From JAFEDN01 sp965651935 (GTDB lineage Bacteria; Pseudomonadota; Gammaproteobacteria; Coxiellales; Coxiellaceae), in assembly GCA_965651935.1 (NCBI GenBank), contig CBFGTC010000009.1:1-64000 (forward strand): a DNA stretch of 64,000 nucleotides. Reading direction: 5' to 3'. Under the pieces are notes generated by a model. That model was not told where the DNA came from. It made no database searches and worked only from the letters and a program-made list of their open reading frames with translations. Numbering within the stretch: position 1 is the first letter of the stretch; each line of letters begins with the position of its first letter. Made by a program: the position numbers and the translations under genes. Shown here piece by piece: positions 61,923-64,000 of this stretch.

Positions 61923-62705
61923 TTATTCATCGTGAAATAGCGGTTTGCGTTTTTCATTGAATGCACGAATCCCTTCGATACGATCTTTAGTCGGCAGCAA
62001 TTGTTGATAAGCGCTTAATTCAAATTGATAACCGGTAGTGATTTCCATAGTTAAAGACGCTTGCAGCGATTTTTTCACTTGGCGCACCGCAAGAGGCGCA
62101 TTGGCCGCGATTTGCTGAGCGGTTTCCAAGGTTCGTGGCATCAATTGGTCCGGCTCAAATAAGGCATTCACAATACCCCAATTAAGCGCTTGTTCCGCGT
62201 TGAATACTTGACCGGTGAAACTCAATTCCTTGGCCCTTCTTAAACCACAAGCGCGGGGCAGATTTTGGGTGCCCATGGCTCCGGGCATGATTCCTAATTT
62301 TACCTCCGATTGGGCGAAGCTGGCATGGTAAGAGGCATAAATAAAATCACACGCTAAAGCCAGTTCCAGTCCTCCACCGAAAGCAGCGCCATTGACGGCT
62401 GCAATAATAGGGATAGGGCATTGCACTTGGGCGAGCATCGCTTTTTGTAAGGCGATATGTTGCTGATTCCAAACTTTGAGACTGATATTAAGCCGCTCTT
62501 TTAAATCTGCTCCAGCACAAAAGGCTTTATCTCCGCTTCCCGTTAAAATAATGCAACGTAATGCCTGGTGCTGGGGTATTTCTTCTTCCCAAAGTTGTTG
62601 CAATTCGCGCATCATTTGGGAATTGATGGCGTTCCTGACTTGAATTCGTTGTAAACTCACTATCAAAATATGCTTATCGAAATGCTCAAGATGCAAGGTT
62701 TCCAT
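61923..62705 (-). CDS. Enoyl-CoA hydratase/isomerase family protein
   Basis: A 260-residue crotonase. It has CAGADLKER, AAVNGAAFGGGLELALACDF (oxyanion hole and first catalytic region), and SEVKLGIMPGAMGTQNLPRACG (second). It likely hydrates enoyl-CoA in beta-oxidation together with FadD and FadE, though crotonases also do other reactions. The start is at the ATG at 62705 after AGGAG; a longer frame to 62819 would cross the promoter of the next gene. Confidence 0.9.
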   Translation of the reverse strand: METLHLEHFDKHILIVSLQRIQVRNAINSQMMRELQQLWEEEIPQHQALRCIILTGSGDKAFCAGADLKERLNISLKVWNQQHIALQKAMLAQVQCPIPIIAAVNGAAFGGGLELALACDFIYASYHASFAQSEVKLGIMPGAMGTQNLPRACGLRRAKELSFTGQVFNAEQALNWGIVNALFEPDQLMPRTLETAQQIAANAPLAVRQVKKSLQASLTMEITTGYQFELSAYQQLLPTKDRIEGIRAFNEKRKPLFHDE

Positions 62706-62763
62706 TGCTGGCTTACTCCTATAAACGATTGAATGGTAGTATATATTAAGGTAAGTTACTAGC

Positions 62764-64000
62764 ATGTTAAAACGCGATATCTCTGCGACAAATATTTTAA
62801 TTGCTGCCGCAGGCGGCATGATCGGCTCGGGCTGGCTGTTCAGTCCTTATATTAGCGCCCAAATTGCAGGAGGCGGGGCGTTGATTAGCTGGATTATCGC
62901 CACAATATTTATGATTTTTATTGCACTGCCGCTTTGTGAGTTAGGCGCCATGATTCCCATTGCCGGTGGGATGGCAAATTATCCGAGTTTTACCCATGGG
63001 CAAGAAGTGGGCTTTTTATTCGCGTGGGTTTCTTGGTTGTCTTATGTGGTGATGACGCCCATCGAAATCCAAGCGATTTTACAATACGCCAGTCATTTTT
63101 TTCCGGCTTTGATTTTGAATGATTCAAAATCAATTACCCTCTCTTTTTTCGGTTACCTGATGGCGATAGGAATTATGTTAGCGGTAGTGTTGGTGAATTC
63201 ATTTGGCATTAAAATGATGGCGGAATGTAATAAGTACGTCAGTATTATAAAATTTATCCTGCCACTAATCGCTATTGTTAGTTTTTTTCACTTTGCAGAT
63301 TTTGAGAATATTCATCTGAACTTAAATCATTTAGGTTCTTGGGGAACTATATTTTCAGCTCTATCCATTGGTGGCGTCGCTTTTGCCTTCACGGGGTTTC
63401 AAAACGGGCTTATGTTGGCGGGTGAGGTGAAAAACCCTCAACGAAATATCCCCCTCGCTATATTAGGGGCAGTCGGAGTCGGGTTTATTTTATATTTTCT
63501 ATTGCAGTTGAGTTTTCTAGTGGCTGTACCCTCAAAGTATTTGGGTCAGGGTTGGCATGAGCTGCATTTTCCAGGAGAAAGTGGGCCTTTGGTGGGATTG
63601 GCGATATTATTAGCTCTAGGTTGGGTTGCTACGTTATTGATGATAGATGCGGCTTTTTCTCCTTTTGGTACGACGCTAGTTTATACTGCCGCCACTTCTC
63701 GCATTCTTTATGGAATGGCTTTAAATAATCATTTACCGAAATTTCTACTTAGAGTGAATCGATATAAAATTCCTGTTATTACTTTGTATATTAATTTTTT
63801 TGTGGGAGCTTTGTCGTTTTTGCCTTTTCCCGGCTGGCAAAAAATGGTTTCATTTTTGTCTTCGACCAGTATTTTATCTTATGGTATAGGACCGATTTGT
63901 TTATTAGCCCTACGCCGATTGCACCCGGATGTGACTCGGCCTTTTAGGCTCAAAGGTGAGAAGATAGTCAGTTACATTACTTTTTATATGTGTAATCTTA
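62764..64000 (+). CDS. APC-family amino-acid transporter, 3' end outside window
   Basis: An open frame from the ATG at 62764 reaches the right edge after 412 codons without a stop. It has the APC N-terminal motif ATNILIAAAGGMIGSGWLFSP, about ten membrane helices so far, and FTGFQNGLMLAGEVKNPQRNIPLAI. It is divergent from the crotonase gene. The substrate is unknown. It is the third APC-family gene in the window, counting the pseudogene. Confidence 0.88.
   Translation, partial: MLKRDISATNILIAAAGGMIGSGWLFSPYISAQIAGGGALISWIIATIFMIFIALPLCELGAMIPIAGGMANYPSFTHGQEVGFLFAWVSWLSYVVMTPIEIQAILQYASHFFPALILNDSKSITLSFFGYLMAIGIMLAVVLVNSFGIKMMAECNKYVSIIKFILPLIAIVSFFHFADFENIHLNLNHLGSWGTIFSALSIGGVAFAFTGFQNGLMLAGEVKNPQRNIPLAILGAVGVGFILYFLLQLSFLVAVPSKYLGQGWHELHFPGESGPLVGLAILLALGWVATLLMIDAAFSPFGTTLVYTAATSRILYGMALNNHLPKFLLRVNRYKIPVITLYINFFVGALSFLPFPGWQKMVSFLSSTSILSYGIGPICLLALRRLHPDVTRPFRLKGEKIVSYITFYMCNL

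Overview
The window is AT-rich chromosomal DNA of a gammaproteobacterium. Gene content fits the order Legionellales (Coxiellaceae/Legionellaceae-like). The evidence is two LetA/GacA-type response regulators, a LetA-box-like site, an amino-acid antiporter of the glutamate/GABA type, and several large proteins of eukaryotic-like or unknown type set singly between ordinary housekeeping genes. The exact genus cannot be read from the sequence. I see no rRNA, tRNA, CRISPR array or intact insertion sequence.

Layout. 1-6033 (-) is one uninterrupted reading frame of at least 2011 codons that leaves the window on the left; it carries an OTU-like cysteine-protease signature and is the most unusual gene here. 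6263-10011 holds the GatCAB amidotransferase genes in a broken-up arrangement (gatB opposite to DUF2141-gatC-gatA). 10109-11461 is an unrecognised 450-residue protein. 11754-17634 is the distal half of the complex I operon (nuoJKLMN) without nuoA-I, followed by otsB and a LetA-like regulator. 19153-20181 holds a LetA-box-like site, a mini-ORF resembling an F-box, and a decayed amino-acid permease. 20178-24586 (-) has two exported proteins, a second LetA-like regulator, peptide deformylase and pabB. 24800-28669 has tsaB, a lysine-rich small protein, an aldehyde dehydrogenase, dapB and sodB. 28919-30664 encodes an F-box/ankyrin-like protein. 30902-37967 has uvrA, yajR, ssb, a TauE-type permease, xseB and ispA. 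38076-42090 has rdgC, a small unknown protein, uup and a DUF488 protein. 42300-43445 is a zinc-regulation module: two overlapping Zur boxes in front of a His-rich membrane protein, convergent with a Zur-like repressor. 43815-45390 (-) has a toxin-antitoxin remnant and an antiporter. 45576-49544 is fadE-fadD. 49695-51960 is accA-tilS. 52033-58051 (-) has yheS, a small-molecule kinase, pgpA, thiL, a DnaA-box cluster in AT-rich DNA, and gltA. 58267-61084 is gltX-cysS. The right end has a methyltransferase, an enoyl-CoA hydratase and the start of another amino-acid permease.

How parts fit together. GltX plus GatCAB can support indirect charging of tRNA-Gln/Asn. FadD, FadE and the crotonase cover early beta-oxidation steps, with AccA on the synthesis side. 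The OTU-like giant, the F-box/ankyrin protein and the small F-box-like ORF all point towards host ubiquitin pathways; together with the LetA-type regulators they suggest an intracellular lifestyle. This is inference: no secretion system is visible in the window. Dispersed palindromic repeats sit at several gene ends.
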